Assembly (NCBI GenBank): GCA_040437565.1 | Contig: JBDOQK010000025.1 | Location: 362,265-426,264, forward strand | DNA from: Albugo candida | Taxonomy: Eukaryota > Oomycota > Peronosporomycetes > Albuginales | Length of the DNA stretch: 64,000 bases | Direction: 5' to 3' | Part shown: piece by piece, positions 54,874-64,000 of the stretch | Layout of the letters: each line of letters opens with the position of its first letter | Numbering within the stretch: position 1 is the stretch's first letter | Translations under genes and position numbers: made by a program | Notes under the pieces: model-generated | The model's input: only the letters and a program-made list of their open reading frames with translations | Told to the model about the DNA's origin: nothing | Database searches by the model: none

Positions 54874-55674
54874 TTCAGTAATTCTGCAAAGAAATGCTTC
54901 AATTACAATGTGAAACCTCTTTGTAATTATTGCGAAACCTGAACCGTCGACAAGTAGGTGGGTTCAAATGTCAGCGGCGCTACGAAAATTGCTATTGAAT
55001 CGATACTTTTTCGATGTGCAGGGAAGAAATACCGTCAACTATTCTCAGGTACCAGCCAGCTCTAATAAACTGCTTTCGTTACAACAGCCACTATCCTATC
55101 ACTGACTCTGCAATCATCCGGTCAGACAGAAATTGTGGCTCTTAAAGAATACTCATGTCGCATCACTTTACAATCGTACCCATTAGCCATATCAAATTCG
55201 AGCATTTCAATCTTAAGAATGGGATGTATCAATAGGTCATTCAAGTGTCCAGTTTGGTAGATAATTTATATACAAATGGAGGGATGTCGATCCAATCGGT
55301 CGGTTGCTCGGGCTTTTGGACGGTTCCTCGTAGCAGTCAGAATTAAAACGTACAAACAGGTCTTTTAGAAGACATGCAGTATCACTTTGGTTGTGGTCGT
55401 TCTGCGACTTGACTCATCGCACTAGAAATACATGTATGCTTGTCTGCAGTGAATAGAGTAGCTCAGCCAAACTTGAATGTAATCGTATAAGTGAATGTAT
55501 AGTTGCACATGCAAAGTTGCATTGCCAAAGTTTATAAGCTGATGAAAATGGCAACTACCCCTTTGAACATTTCTTTTATGCAAGTTCAATACTAAAAGAC
55601 TTGTGCGTATGTCCCCGTTGCAAAAGCCGTTAATAACAAACATAAGAGCTATTACTGACTTATATCTCAGCACT
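54874..55674. other. Intergenic region with one possible short gene start
   Basis: At 54968-55048 a plus frame (MSAALRKLLLNRYFFDVQG...) resembles a mitochondrial presequence and ends near a GT donor, but no convincing second exon was found. The remainder up to the GMC stop shows nothing. Confidence 0.35.
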
Positions 55675-58535
55675 TCAATAAGAATTCTTTTCACGATCCT
55701 CTTTTATCATTTCAGCTGCAAAGGACGCAACAACAAGAACAGTGGAATGGACATTGCCATTCGGAATAAGTGGAATAACGGACGCATCCGCCACACGTAA
55801 ATTATCGACCCCAAATACACGTAATCGATGGTCAACAACACCGTCTTTAGGACTCAATCCAACGCTTGCACTTCCTACCCAATGGGAATTCCGATAATGG
55901 TTCTCTACTACCCACTGTGTCAATGCTACAAGGCGAAAAGAGGTGAAACTGGTAATCAGCGCAACGATAGTGTTTACCTTCTTGTGATTGTATTGCGTCA
56001 CCCGGCACGATTTCAGACCCAGTGACCTCACGTAAAGCTGGCAAATATCACCAAGTCAGTAAACTTGAGCGAGATGGCGAAACGATCGATTCGTCTTACA
56101 TGGTGAGGATACCAACTCTCGGACGACCTGGACTCCCCATGCCAAGTGCCGAGCATCTTTGGCACTCAAGTGAACGCTGCCCTCGTCGATTCTGACTGGA
56201 TTGACTCGTGGAGCAATTTTGTGATCATTCGAATCTAGCTTTACAGTGTTCCTGGCATCGGGGCTCAATAGGGCCACTGTGAAAAGTAATCCATTTTTTT
56301 GGGGACCTTTGTTTGAGAAAATCGGTTCAGATGTATGATTAGGAAAGAACGTGATTTGAATCGCCGGAAGTAGCGCGCCTGGAGGACTAAGGAAAGCACC
56401 AACACTAATTCCTGTGGAGCCCAGTATCCCAAAGCAATCCTTCTCTCCACAAGTGGAGAGATTATGAGCCGCAAAATATTTTTCGAACGATGTTCTGTTG
56501 CCAATTCAAACAGAGTCAGCTGTGTGAATGAATGAGGTCATACGCCTTACCTCATATCGAAAGAAGAGAAATCAGCTTTCTCATAAACAATACCTATGAC
56601 TGGATGGTCTTGTAGATTCTTTCCCACGCGCGGCAAATGGCGCTTGACAGGAATCTTCAGTCGCTCCAAATCATTTTCTGGTCCGATTCCAGATAATAAA
56701 AGTATTTTTGGTGTATTGATCGCACCGGCCGTGAGAACGACAGTAGCGCTTTTTGCAACAGGTACAATATACGTCTTTCCTGCACCATTGCCATCGTGCA
56801 CAAGTACTCCTTCCACAGATGTTCCATCTTCGTTGAGAATTATTCTCTGANNNNNNNNNNNNNNNNNNNNNNNNNNNNNNNNNNNNNNNNNNNNNNNNNN
56901 NNNNNNNNNNNNNNNNNNNNNNNNNNNNNNNNNNNNNNNNNNNNNNNNNNGTGGAGAGATTATGAGCCGCAAAATATTTTTCGAACGATGTTCTGTTGCC
57001 AATTCAAACAGAGTCAGCTGTGTGAATGAATGAGGTCATACGCCTTACCTCATATCGAAAGAAGAGAAATCAGCTTTCTCATAAACAATACCTATGACTG
57101 GATGGTCTTGTAGATTCTTTCCCACGCGCGGCAAATGGCGCTTGACAGGAATCTTCAGTCGCTCCAAATCATTTTCTGGTCCGATTCCAGATAATAAAAG
57201 TATTTTTGGTGTATTGATCGCACCGGCCGTGAGAACGACAGTAGCGCTTTTTGCAACAGGTACAATATACGTCTTTCCTGCACCATTGCCATCGTGCACA
57301 AGTACTCCTTCCACAGATGTTCCATCTTCGTTGAGAATTATTCTCTGAACGATTCGATATAGTAGTGTCACATTCACCGCTTCAGCAAAGGAAGAATACC
57401 TTGACAATTGTGTTAAGCTGGAGGTCAAAATTCGATCGATTTTGCTGCAGCATCGGTCCAACTAACGCTCGAGCAGCACTGTCACGAACTCCATCTCTAA
57501 TGTTGAAATGATAGTATCCTGCTCCTAAGCGTTCCTCTGGCACATTGAAATCCGCGCTTCGTCGTATATTCGATGCATCACAAGCTGCCAGAAATCGTTC
57601 ACTCATGTCATCGCCGTGTGATGCGGCCAGACTCGTTCGAATGGGGCCATTTTTACCATGAAACTTGGAACTGGGACCATCGAAATCCTCCATTGCTACG
57701 TAGAGCTTTAATGCTTTCTCCCACGTCCAATTTTCTATATTCCAAGCTGTAATATCGGATGGGAGCGCCCGTACTTTGTCAAGAATAAAAACATGAGAGA
57801 TGAGCAGATTATGGCGTACAAGTAATGCGCTCACCGTAAAGCATTGCATTATGTATACCGCATCCACCCAATGCTTTGGCTACATTCACGTCCGGATAAT
57901 CCCAGTGATACTTTTTGTTCTTTGCAACACTAGTCCAATAAAACGGTATATCGAATGGAGTGAGGTGATTGTGATTCGATTCTAGCTTGATAGATTCCTA
58001 TACTTGGATACAAATGATGCCATTTTTGATATATGAGGTGAGAGGTAGGCTGACCTGTCCTCCGAGCACCGCTTGTGAAGCATTTCCAGCTTCGATCAAA
58101 AGCACTCTTGTCTTTGGATCGTCCGCAAGCAGTTTTGATACCACAGATCCTGCAGGACCGCCACCAATAACAACGACGTCATACTGCAATTACAAGAGAT
58201 ATCATCTCATTCATTCATTAAGAAAGCATCACTGGCACCTCTTCCGATGATTTCGATACAAAAAGATTCCCATGCTTCGGCAGATGACTCAGAATTACGA
58301 CAACCGCAAAGCTGATCAATCCAAATCCGACTGTAAGAACGGTTAAAGCCACAAGAACTCTCTCCGTAGGTATCTTCTCGCGTATCTTTCTGATGAAAAC
58401 TTGGAAGGATGAATCCACCGGCTCCACTTCCGCAGCACGGCCAGCCAAAAGCGGATCTTGATCGCGATAATATGGTCCTGTGCTCGCTCGTCGTCTTGGA
58501 TTCAGTAAGGGAGTACGATCATTCATGGGCATCAT
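55675..58535 (-). CDS. Membrane-anchored GMC oxidoreductase (choline dehydrogenase-like)
   Basis: Exons 58535-58239, 58183-58055, 57985-57835, 57773-57400, 57344-57049, 56494-56100, 56037-55978 and 55925-55675, after dropping the duplicated gap edge, give 650 aa. A single N-terminal membrane span (VLVALTVLTVGFGLISFAVV) precedes the FAD Rossmann motif VVIGGGPAGSVVSKLLADD. Then come YHWDYPDVNVAKALGGCGIHN (GMC signature), TAGAINTPKILLLSGIGP (second signature) and the C-terminal catalytic HWVGSASVG and NGNVHSTVLVVA. It oxidises an alcohol with FAD; the substrate is unknown. The type II topology would place the catalytic domain in the lumen or outside the cell. All catalytic motifs are intact. Confidence 0.9.
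56851..56950. other. Assembly gap with duplicated 398-bp edges inside the GMC gene
   Basis: 56453-56850 equals 56951-57348. Exon 5 therefore appears twice (56551-56846 and 57049-57344). Confidence 0.95.
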
Positions 58536-58858
58536 TCTGTTCAGTGCTTGTGATTCTCGCCTGCTCAATATCGATGACGACGTATCTTTAGGCGACAATA
58601 ATGCAGTCAGTATCGCCAAGAAACTTAGTCAGTAACGCACCTTTATAATTCAATAGCACTCGGATACTTATACAACCAGTTGGATCGATGTGAACGGAAT
58701 AAATGTCTGCTTTATCCGTTACGACAAAAGGCAGAAACGAATACGAATGAATGAAACGAAAAGACTTGCAGACAAATTGTAGCTATAGGAATATGAACAG
58801 GGCGGTATAAATTATTTGTGTTTGTTCCTGCTTTGTCGCAGAGCTTTATAGAAAACAA

Positions 58859-61537
58859 ATGGTGAACGCAACAGCTACACAGACAGAACTGATAGTTCTT
58901 ATAGAACAAAGCAAAAAGCGTTTAAAAGAGAAAAGGAGATCACTTAGGGAGCATTCTGTGCATCATGATGAGAATGATGGTGTAAATGCTGACAGTTCGG
59001 AGTCTTCTCAATCGCATTTTTATGAGAAAGCGATTCGAACATCGTATGACACACTAAAGAAACGCGATTTGAATTCTTATTCTTCGACACCTCTTTATTT
59101 TTCGTGGGAGAGAGGACACAAACATGAGGATCGCACTCTTCGAAAGTATAATGCGGTCGATAGGAAGGGCGAATTGCATACAGGTGGGGCACATGGAAGC
59201 ATAAACAGCGCAGGAATTCCCAGTCATCGCAGTCCGAAATCTTTCAGCGAAGTGCAAATGAGTGGTAAGAAATCAGCTGACTGCGATCGATCCGTTGCTT
59301 CAATGGTGTATCCGATGTGGCAAAAGTCGTCGAGGAACATTGACGGCGATTACTCGTCCAGGAAGGAGAAGAAAAAGAAATCAGTAGCAGACACTGGTGG
59401 AAAAGGCTTACATAAGAAAAGTACAATGTGGAGTGTGGATGGCAAATATTCAAGCGACGAAAATCTCGATAGTAAAAATATTATCAAAAGACGCGACAAC
59501 GCAATTGATGAAATTCGTAAGTTACAAGCTCGATTAGATGCAAAATTGCATGTACTTGAGAAGCGAACCTTTGGCAATCGACATCAACACGAACAGAACA
59601 ATTACGAATTTGAGTGGAAGCGCTCAAATCCCATTACACACAGCGCGGAAAAGTCGGGCAAAGTACCCAATTCCAATGATAGTGAATATCGGAACGTCGT
59701 CTCTGTCGCAGGAAATGAAAAGCACACACATTCACCTGATCAAGATTATTCTCAGGAAAAGTTCAAAGACATCGAAAAGGTTGATGAAATGCGTGAGTCT
59801 AATGGTCTGATTGAACGAATTATGTTGGAGCAAGGAATAGGTTCTGAAACTCAGGACTGCAAATTTCAGCCGACAAAGCTGACAAAATCAGCTGATTTCA
59901 ATGAAACACATCCGACACATCTTGAGAACCGGCAAAGTCGTGCTAGTCGAGCAGATAACAGCGTTACTGAAGATCATAGAATAAGTGACGCAGGCATTGA
60001 CAGCGATTTGCCTGCGTCAAAAGTATCAGGACCCACTCACGACATCCAGGCAAATACCGCATCAATCACGAATGAGAACTTATACGAGGATGCGTCAGAG
60101 TCAAAAGAAGCAGGTGATACACATCAGTCTACAGAATGTAAGCAGAGTAAACCGATCAAAACATCAAAATGCACAACCTCATCGTACCAGGGTAAGAAGG
60201 GCACTAAAGAAGATGGCAGAAGTAGAAAAGCAACAAAGGCGCGGGCCTCGGTCTCGTTACCAGTCCAATCCGACTCGGAAACACCAGCATCGACTCATAA
60301 GCTATACGGTCACAAGACGAGTCACGTCGGTGAAATCGGTACAATCTCGGATGATGAAGTTGAAGCTGCCCAAAGCATCTCCGAGTCAGATATGGATGAA
60401 TCACAATCACAAAGCGCACGACAAGTCGAAAGTGATCAGAAAAGTACAAAATTCAGTGAGTTGAGATCTGCAAATGTCGAAGATGTCACGGAAAAGCGCG
60501 ATATTGGTCATAGATCACGGGGTGAAACAAAGACGAATAATACTGAAATTCGAAAAGCAGGGAAAAAGGTGGCAGAGAAATACCATACTGAGAAGAAAAA
60601 GATCAATGCAACAGCTCATCGTAAAGAAGCGGATGTATTGGAACAAAACCATTTCAAGCAAAAGATAAACAATGGCAAGAGAATTCAGCCGGTTGTTGTG
60701 GAAACACAAAGAGCGGACGATGACTGCATGAATTCCGATTCCGATAATGAAGAAAGTGAATCTGACATCGAAGTCTCTCAAAAAAACAGTGATGTGAAAA
60801 AACGACTGATTCATGACGCTAATAGTAGGAAGCGCGATAAGAGAAAAGTGAGCCAGAGCCAGAAGTCCCAATCAATGCAAGTACGACCCGTGCAGTTTGA
60901 TCACGAGCATTCTGGGATCCCTGCAAACTTGAAGACGAAGGCGCACGAGAAGCGTACGTGCAAGAATGCAACTGAAAGCACTTCGGAAAAAGAAACTGGT
61001 CCTACTGAAATCGACTCCTCCAATTCAAGTTGTGGGAGCCTGCAATCTGGAGAAAGTGAGAGTGAAATTACTTCATCGGATATGTCGGAAGGAGTAGCTG
61101 TGGAAAATGTGGATACAAAGAGATGTCAAAAGACGAAGCGATCGCACGTCAGAAAGTCTTCTTTCTCATTTCCAAACGAGAACAATATCAAAGCCAAACG
61201 ATCCTCATCATCTGAATCCGATTTCACAAAAGAATCTTCAAGTGACGCTTGTGACAAATCTCCCATTTGCTGGCCACGGGGGATGAAAAAAATGTATCGA
61301 GAGAAGTTGGAGAACATGAATTCAAAGACCCATTCATTTGCTCCACCACGTATCAAACTTTTCCGTCAGCACTCTCAATTAGAGCAGTACTGGTTGTGGC
61401 TTCATTGGTATTCTGCCTGGCAACTGTGGTACATACAGAAAGAATCGAACAAAGCAGAAAGAAAGAAAAAGAAGCAGTCAAGGGAGCACGCTGAGCGTGT
61501 GCGATCAGGAGACAGACGTGTGTGTCACGAAATGTAG
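58859..61537 (+). CDS. 892-aa highly charged, Ser-rich disordered protein
   Basis: A single exon from ATG at 58859. Composition is dominated by K, E, S and D, with repeated acidic Ser patches (SDSDNEESESDIEVS, SESESEITSSDMSE) and Lys/Arg clusters (RRKVS-like, SRKRDKRKVSQSQ). This is typical of disordered nuclear or chromatin-linked proteins. An N-terminal helix (LIVLIEQSKKRLKEKRRSLRE) and a Trp-rich C-terminal helix (QYWLWLHWYSAWQLWYIQKE) are the only ordered-looking parts; the Trp patch is striking and could be the functional motif. No homologue recognised. No introns over 2.7 kb. Confidence 0.75.
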   Translation: MVNATATQTELIVLIEQSKKRLKEKRRSLREHSVHHDENDGVNADSSESSQSHFYEKAIRTSYDTLKKRDLNSYSSTPLYFSWERGHKHEDRTLRKYNAVDRKGELHTGGAHGSINSAGIPSHRSPKSFSEVQMSGKKSADCDRSVASMVYPMWQKSSRNIDGDYSSRKEKKKKSVADTGGKGLHKKSTMWSVDGKYSSDENLDSKNIIKRRDNAIDEIRKLQARLDAKLHVLEKRTFGNRHQHEQNNYEFEWKRSNPITHSAEKSGKVPNSNDSEYRNVVSVAGNEKHTHSPDQDYSQEKFKDIEKVDEMRESNGLIERIMLEQGIGSETQDCKFQPTKLTKSADFNETHPTHLENRQSRASRADNSVTEDHRISDAGIDSDLPASKVSGPTHDIQANTASITNENLYEDASESKEAGDTHQSTECKQSKPIKTSKCTTSSYQGKKGTKEDGRSRKATKARASVSLPVQSDSETPASTHKLYGHKTSHVGEIGTISDDEVEAAQSISESDMDESQSQSARQVESDQKSTKFSELRSANVEDVTEKRDIGHRSRGETKTNNTEIRKAGKKVAEKYHTEKKKINATAHRKEADVLEQNHFKQKINNGKRIQPVVVETQRADDDCMNSDSDNEESESDIEVSQKNSDVKKRLIHDANSRKRDKRKVSQSQKSQSMQVRPVQFDHEHSGIPANLKTKAHEKRTCKNATESTSEKETGPTEIDSSNSSCGSLQSGESESEITSSDMSEGVAVENVDTKRCQKTKRSHVRKSSFSFPNENNIKAKRSSSSESDFTKESSSDACDKSPICWPRGMKKMYREKLENMNSKTHSFAPPRIKLFRQHSQLEQYWLWLHWYSAWQLWYIQKESNKAERKKKKQSREHAERVRSGDRRVCHEM

Positions 61538-62229
61538 CTTGTGAACGACTATGTCGAAAAAGCTTTCCTGGGAGTTTAATTGACTATTTAGCATAGTAGT
61601 CGCATCCGCGATTGAGCTTGGTCTAACAACCACGTTTAAAGCTAGTTCCTAACAAGGAAATACGACGTATGCACCGCTGGCGCTGTACTGAATGTTTGTA
61701 TCGATTACATAACACTCGTGGAGAGTTATCGCTGGTATCCTGCAAATATCATACACATACAACCATTGTATATGCTATAAAGCGACCGAATGTGACCGAA
61801 CGACTGCCCGCACTTAACTGTGACGCATACCGAAATTGTGTTTAGTGTATCAGAATCGAAGTCTCTCACTTAAAGATGGCGANNNNNNNNNNNNNNNNNN
61901 NNNNNNNNNNNNNNNNNNNNNNNNNNNNNNNNNNNNNNNNNNNNNNNNNNNNNNNNNNNNNNNNNNNNNNNNNNNNNNNNNNACCACGTTTAAAGCTAGT
62001 TCCTAACAAGGAAATACGACGTATGCACCGCTGGCGCTGTACTGAATGTTTGTATCGATTACATAACACTCGTCGAGCGTTATCGCTGGTATCCTTCAAA
62101 TATCACACATGTACAACCATTATATATGCTATAAAGCGACCGAATGTGACCGAACGACTGCCCGCACTTTACTGTGACGCATACCGAAATTGTGTTTAGT
62201 GTATCAGAATCGAAGTCTCTCACTTAAAG
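61538..62229. other. Upstream of Orai-like gene; duplicated, diverged flanks of a gap
   Basis: 61629-61882 and 61983-62236 are the same locus with about eight single-base differences in 254 bp. Otherwise non-coding; the Orai-like promoter lies within it. Confidence 0.6.
61883..61982. other. Assembly gap with 254-bp near-identical (about 97%) edges
   Basis: The only gap whose duplicated edges differ by substitutions, as expected for two haplotypes assembled side by side. Confidence 0.9.
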
Positions 62230-63250
62230 ATGGCGAGTAGCGTTGTGAGCGCGCTATTCGGTTCTTATGATCTCCGTAATGCTAAACAGTGGCGAGACGA
62301 AGATATCTTACATCGAGAACAGGAAGTACAATGGTTGAATGATGACGTCGTAAGGGCTCACGAATGGCGAAATGCGGATATTGAGCGATACCTTCGCAAA
62401 GAAAAGCTCGAAAATGAGCATTTGGTGTGTGCTGCCCGAGCTGATCAACTGGCTACTATATCGGAACAGTGCACTCTTTTGTGTGGTTTTACTGTAGCTT
62501 CTATGGTAAATTTGAACTTTCCGGAAGAACTCAGTCGTTTTGTGTTGGCGCTTTATGCTGTTTCTGCGAGCATTGTTGTACGTCCATACGTAACATATAT
62601 GACTGATGGTATTGGATTGATCGTTATGTACCTCGTAGTGTGTTTCTTTGTTGCTCTGTACGCTACTCAGCTCCATGCTCTTGCTGGCAGTCACTCGTTA
62701 TGCTTCATCTCAACTCGAGTTGGACATCAAACGAATGGATCTATCTGAACTGGAAATACATGCTCCATTCACTGTGTGGTGGCTGAAAAAATGTGACGTC
62801 GAACATCGGACGGCAATGAAGCTGATGCTCATCGGGGTCACGCTTTTCTTTCAGTACCTGGGAACGCTAGCGTGGGTTCAGTTCATTCACTATCGAGCAG
62901 CATCGATCACAATATCGTCTTTAAGTGGCATCGGTTTTCTATTTTGGCAGGTCCGTGTTGCCTCTCGTTGGCGTTATCTACTGACTCCACCAGCAAGTTC
63001 GAGTACTTTCAAGAGTACAAGCTACTTGCGCGACTGCAATGGCTACTCTTCTGTTCGATCCAGCATTTACTCTGGTCGGTTGCCATCCACCATTCCATTT
63101 ACGAAAAAGTTTTGGGGTCCCATGCAAAGTCCTGTGACCAATGCTGAGCCCTTGAAATCAGTATCTTCTTCGAGTCGGCACAAGAATAAGGCAGTCTGCA
63201 AAGCATCAGTGTATGAAGAATTGAAGTCACCGAATCATGACCGAATATGA
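62230..63250 (+). CDS. Orai-like store-operated calcium channel subunit
   Basis: Exons 62230-62577 and 62639-63250 splice in phase (intron 61 nt) to 319 aa. The layout matches Orai: a cytosolic helix (RREQEVQWLND-like), TM1 with LLCGFTVASMVNL, TM2 (LLLCTLLSSMLLLAV), an intracellular loop, TM3 (GVTLFFQYLGTLAWVQF) and TM4 (ISSLSGIGFLFWQV), then a Ser-rich tail. Human Orai1 has its selectivity Glu106 in VAMVEVQL; the aligned residue here is Asn (SMVNLNFPEE). The family forms plasma-membrane calcium-selective pores opened by STIM; selectivity could be altered in this protein. Confidence 0.7.
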
Positions 63251-64000
63251 CCGAAAAACGCTCTTCCTTGCTGATAATGAGCATTGAGCGCATCGATTAC
63301 TACGAAGTCTGGTGGATCAAGAAGATTTTTGTCCGTTACTGTAGTCTGCAGTTTCTTTCTTGGATTCTTTCGACGATGTAGACAAGCAGTGAACCATTTC
63401 TTCATTCACATCTCGACTCACGTATTTGACTCGGATGGAGTAATGAGGCTCTCAATTTACAACTCGCGGAAATATTCACAATGAAGGGTATGGCATAGCA
63501 ACAGAGAAAAAAAAAAACCGAAAACGACTGCTGTCGAAGTATGGTCAGCATCGGTATCACGATATAAAAAAAAAAAAAAAAAAAAAAAAACNNNNNNNNN
63601 NNNNNNNNNNNNNNNNNNNNNNNNNNNNNNNNNNNNNNNNNNNNNNNNNNNNNNNNNNNNNNNNNNNNNNNNNNNNNNNNNNNNNNNNNNNAAAAAAAAA
63701 AAAAAAAAAAAAAAAATAGAATTTCAAGGATAAATGAAAATTCTTGATACCTTGCTGAGACACTCGAATAGCTCGAGATAGTCGCTGGGTGTCTATGCGT
63801 TCAGCAATGCAGAAAACGTCATTAAATTGAAACAAACGCTCGATTTATACCTTCCGTTTCAAAAAAAAAAAAAAAAAAAACAGAATCATGAACGAGCTCA
63901 CTATTCCATCGCATAACCTCGAAGAATATGCCCGCAGAAGGTAAAAGCGCAACGTGGGAGTCACACCATAATTGCGGTACACTACATATCAAACGATAAA
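63251..64000. other. Non-coding end of scaffold with poly-A tracts and a gap
   Basis: No gene recognised. A 24-base A run ends at 63590 beside the gap at 63592-63691, another A run starts right after it, and a third A tract lies at about 63860-63880. The gap is flanked by the same low-complexity tract. Confidence 0.6.
63592..63691. other. Assembly gap within a poly-A tract
   Basis: Both flanks are long A runs; the assembler could not cross the homopolymer. Confidence 0.9.

Noticed and set aside
56551-57344. Two copies of a GMC oxidoreductase exon, suggesting tandem genes
   Set aside because: The copies are identical over 398 bp at gap edges; a single exon after merging.
63565-63880. Poly-A tracts as retroposon tails
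   Set aside because: No retroposed body or target-site duplication is visible; one tract abuts a gap, so this is low-complexity DNA only.
1-64000. CRISPR arrays, bacterial operons or phage systems
   Set aside because: The window is eukaryotic with spliceosomal introns; no spaced repeat array was found.

Overview
This is gene-dense eukaryotic DNA that looks like an oomycete genome scaffold, most likely a white-rust pathogen (Albugo). The reasons are: three large secreted proteins built on CX2CX5G modules, the hallmark of the Albugo 'CCG' effector class; small GT-AG introns (about 31-70 nt); tightly packed, often overlapping divergent genes; and an RWP-RK factor and an F-box/JmjC protein of protist type. 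The species is an inference; no database search was run.

Layout. 1-6.2 kb: a WDR7/rabconnectin-3-beta gene on the minus strand, split by a gap and scrambled by a partial second copy, a perfect 119-bp inverted repeat and a decayed short-chain dehydrogenase. 6.3-23.9 kb: a compact housekeeping block with GPHR (GPR89), FAM136A, a DHHC acyltransferase, an F-box/zinc-finger protein, a coiled-coil protein, an RWP-RK factor, an alpha-tubulin, an F-box/JmjC protein, a GFA/CENP-V-like gene, a small unknown gene, a membrane J-protein, peroxisomal 3-ketoacyl-CoA thiolase (with PTS2) and prolidase. 24-39 kb: an accessory, gene-poor island with three CCG effector genes (27.1-36.8 kb) bracketed by two same-strand remnants of one LINE family. 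39-51.9 kb: dihydroorotase, a sterol O-acyltransferase, a four-exon LC8 dynein light chain, dolichyl-diphosphatase, a PX protein, a Cys-rich membrane protein, a CaMKK-like kinase, cyclin C, a PUB-domain protein and MED21. 51.9-54 kb: probable coding sequence I could not resolve. 54.1-63.3 kb: an N-myristoylated basic protein, a membrane-anchored GMC oxidoreductase, an 892-aa disordered protein and an Orai-like channel.

The scaffold carries eleven 100-N gaps. At least eight are flanked by the same sequence on both sides, so the joins are unmerged contig overlaps, not missing DNA. Genes crossing them (CCG-1, the GMC oxidoreductase) read through once one copy is removed. One flanking pair (61.6/62.0 kb) differs at several sites and looks like two haplotypes.

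Working together: WDR7 and GPHR, both organelle-acidification factors in other eukaryotes, start back to back. Cyclin C and MED21, two Mediator-linked subunits, lie within 3 kb. The CCG genes are the likely host-interaction cargo; two of the three end in strongly basic, nuclear-localisation-like tails.
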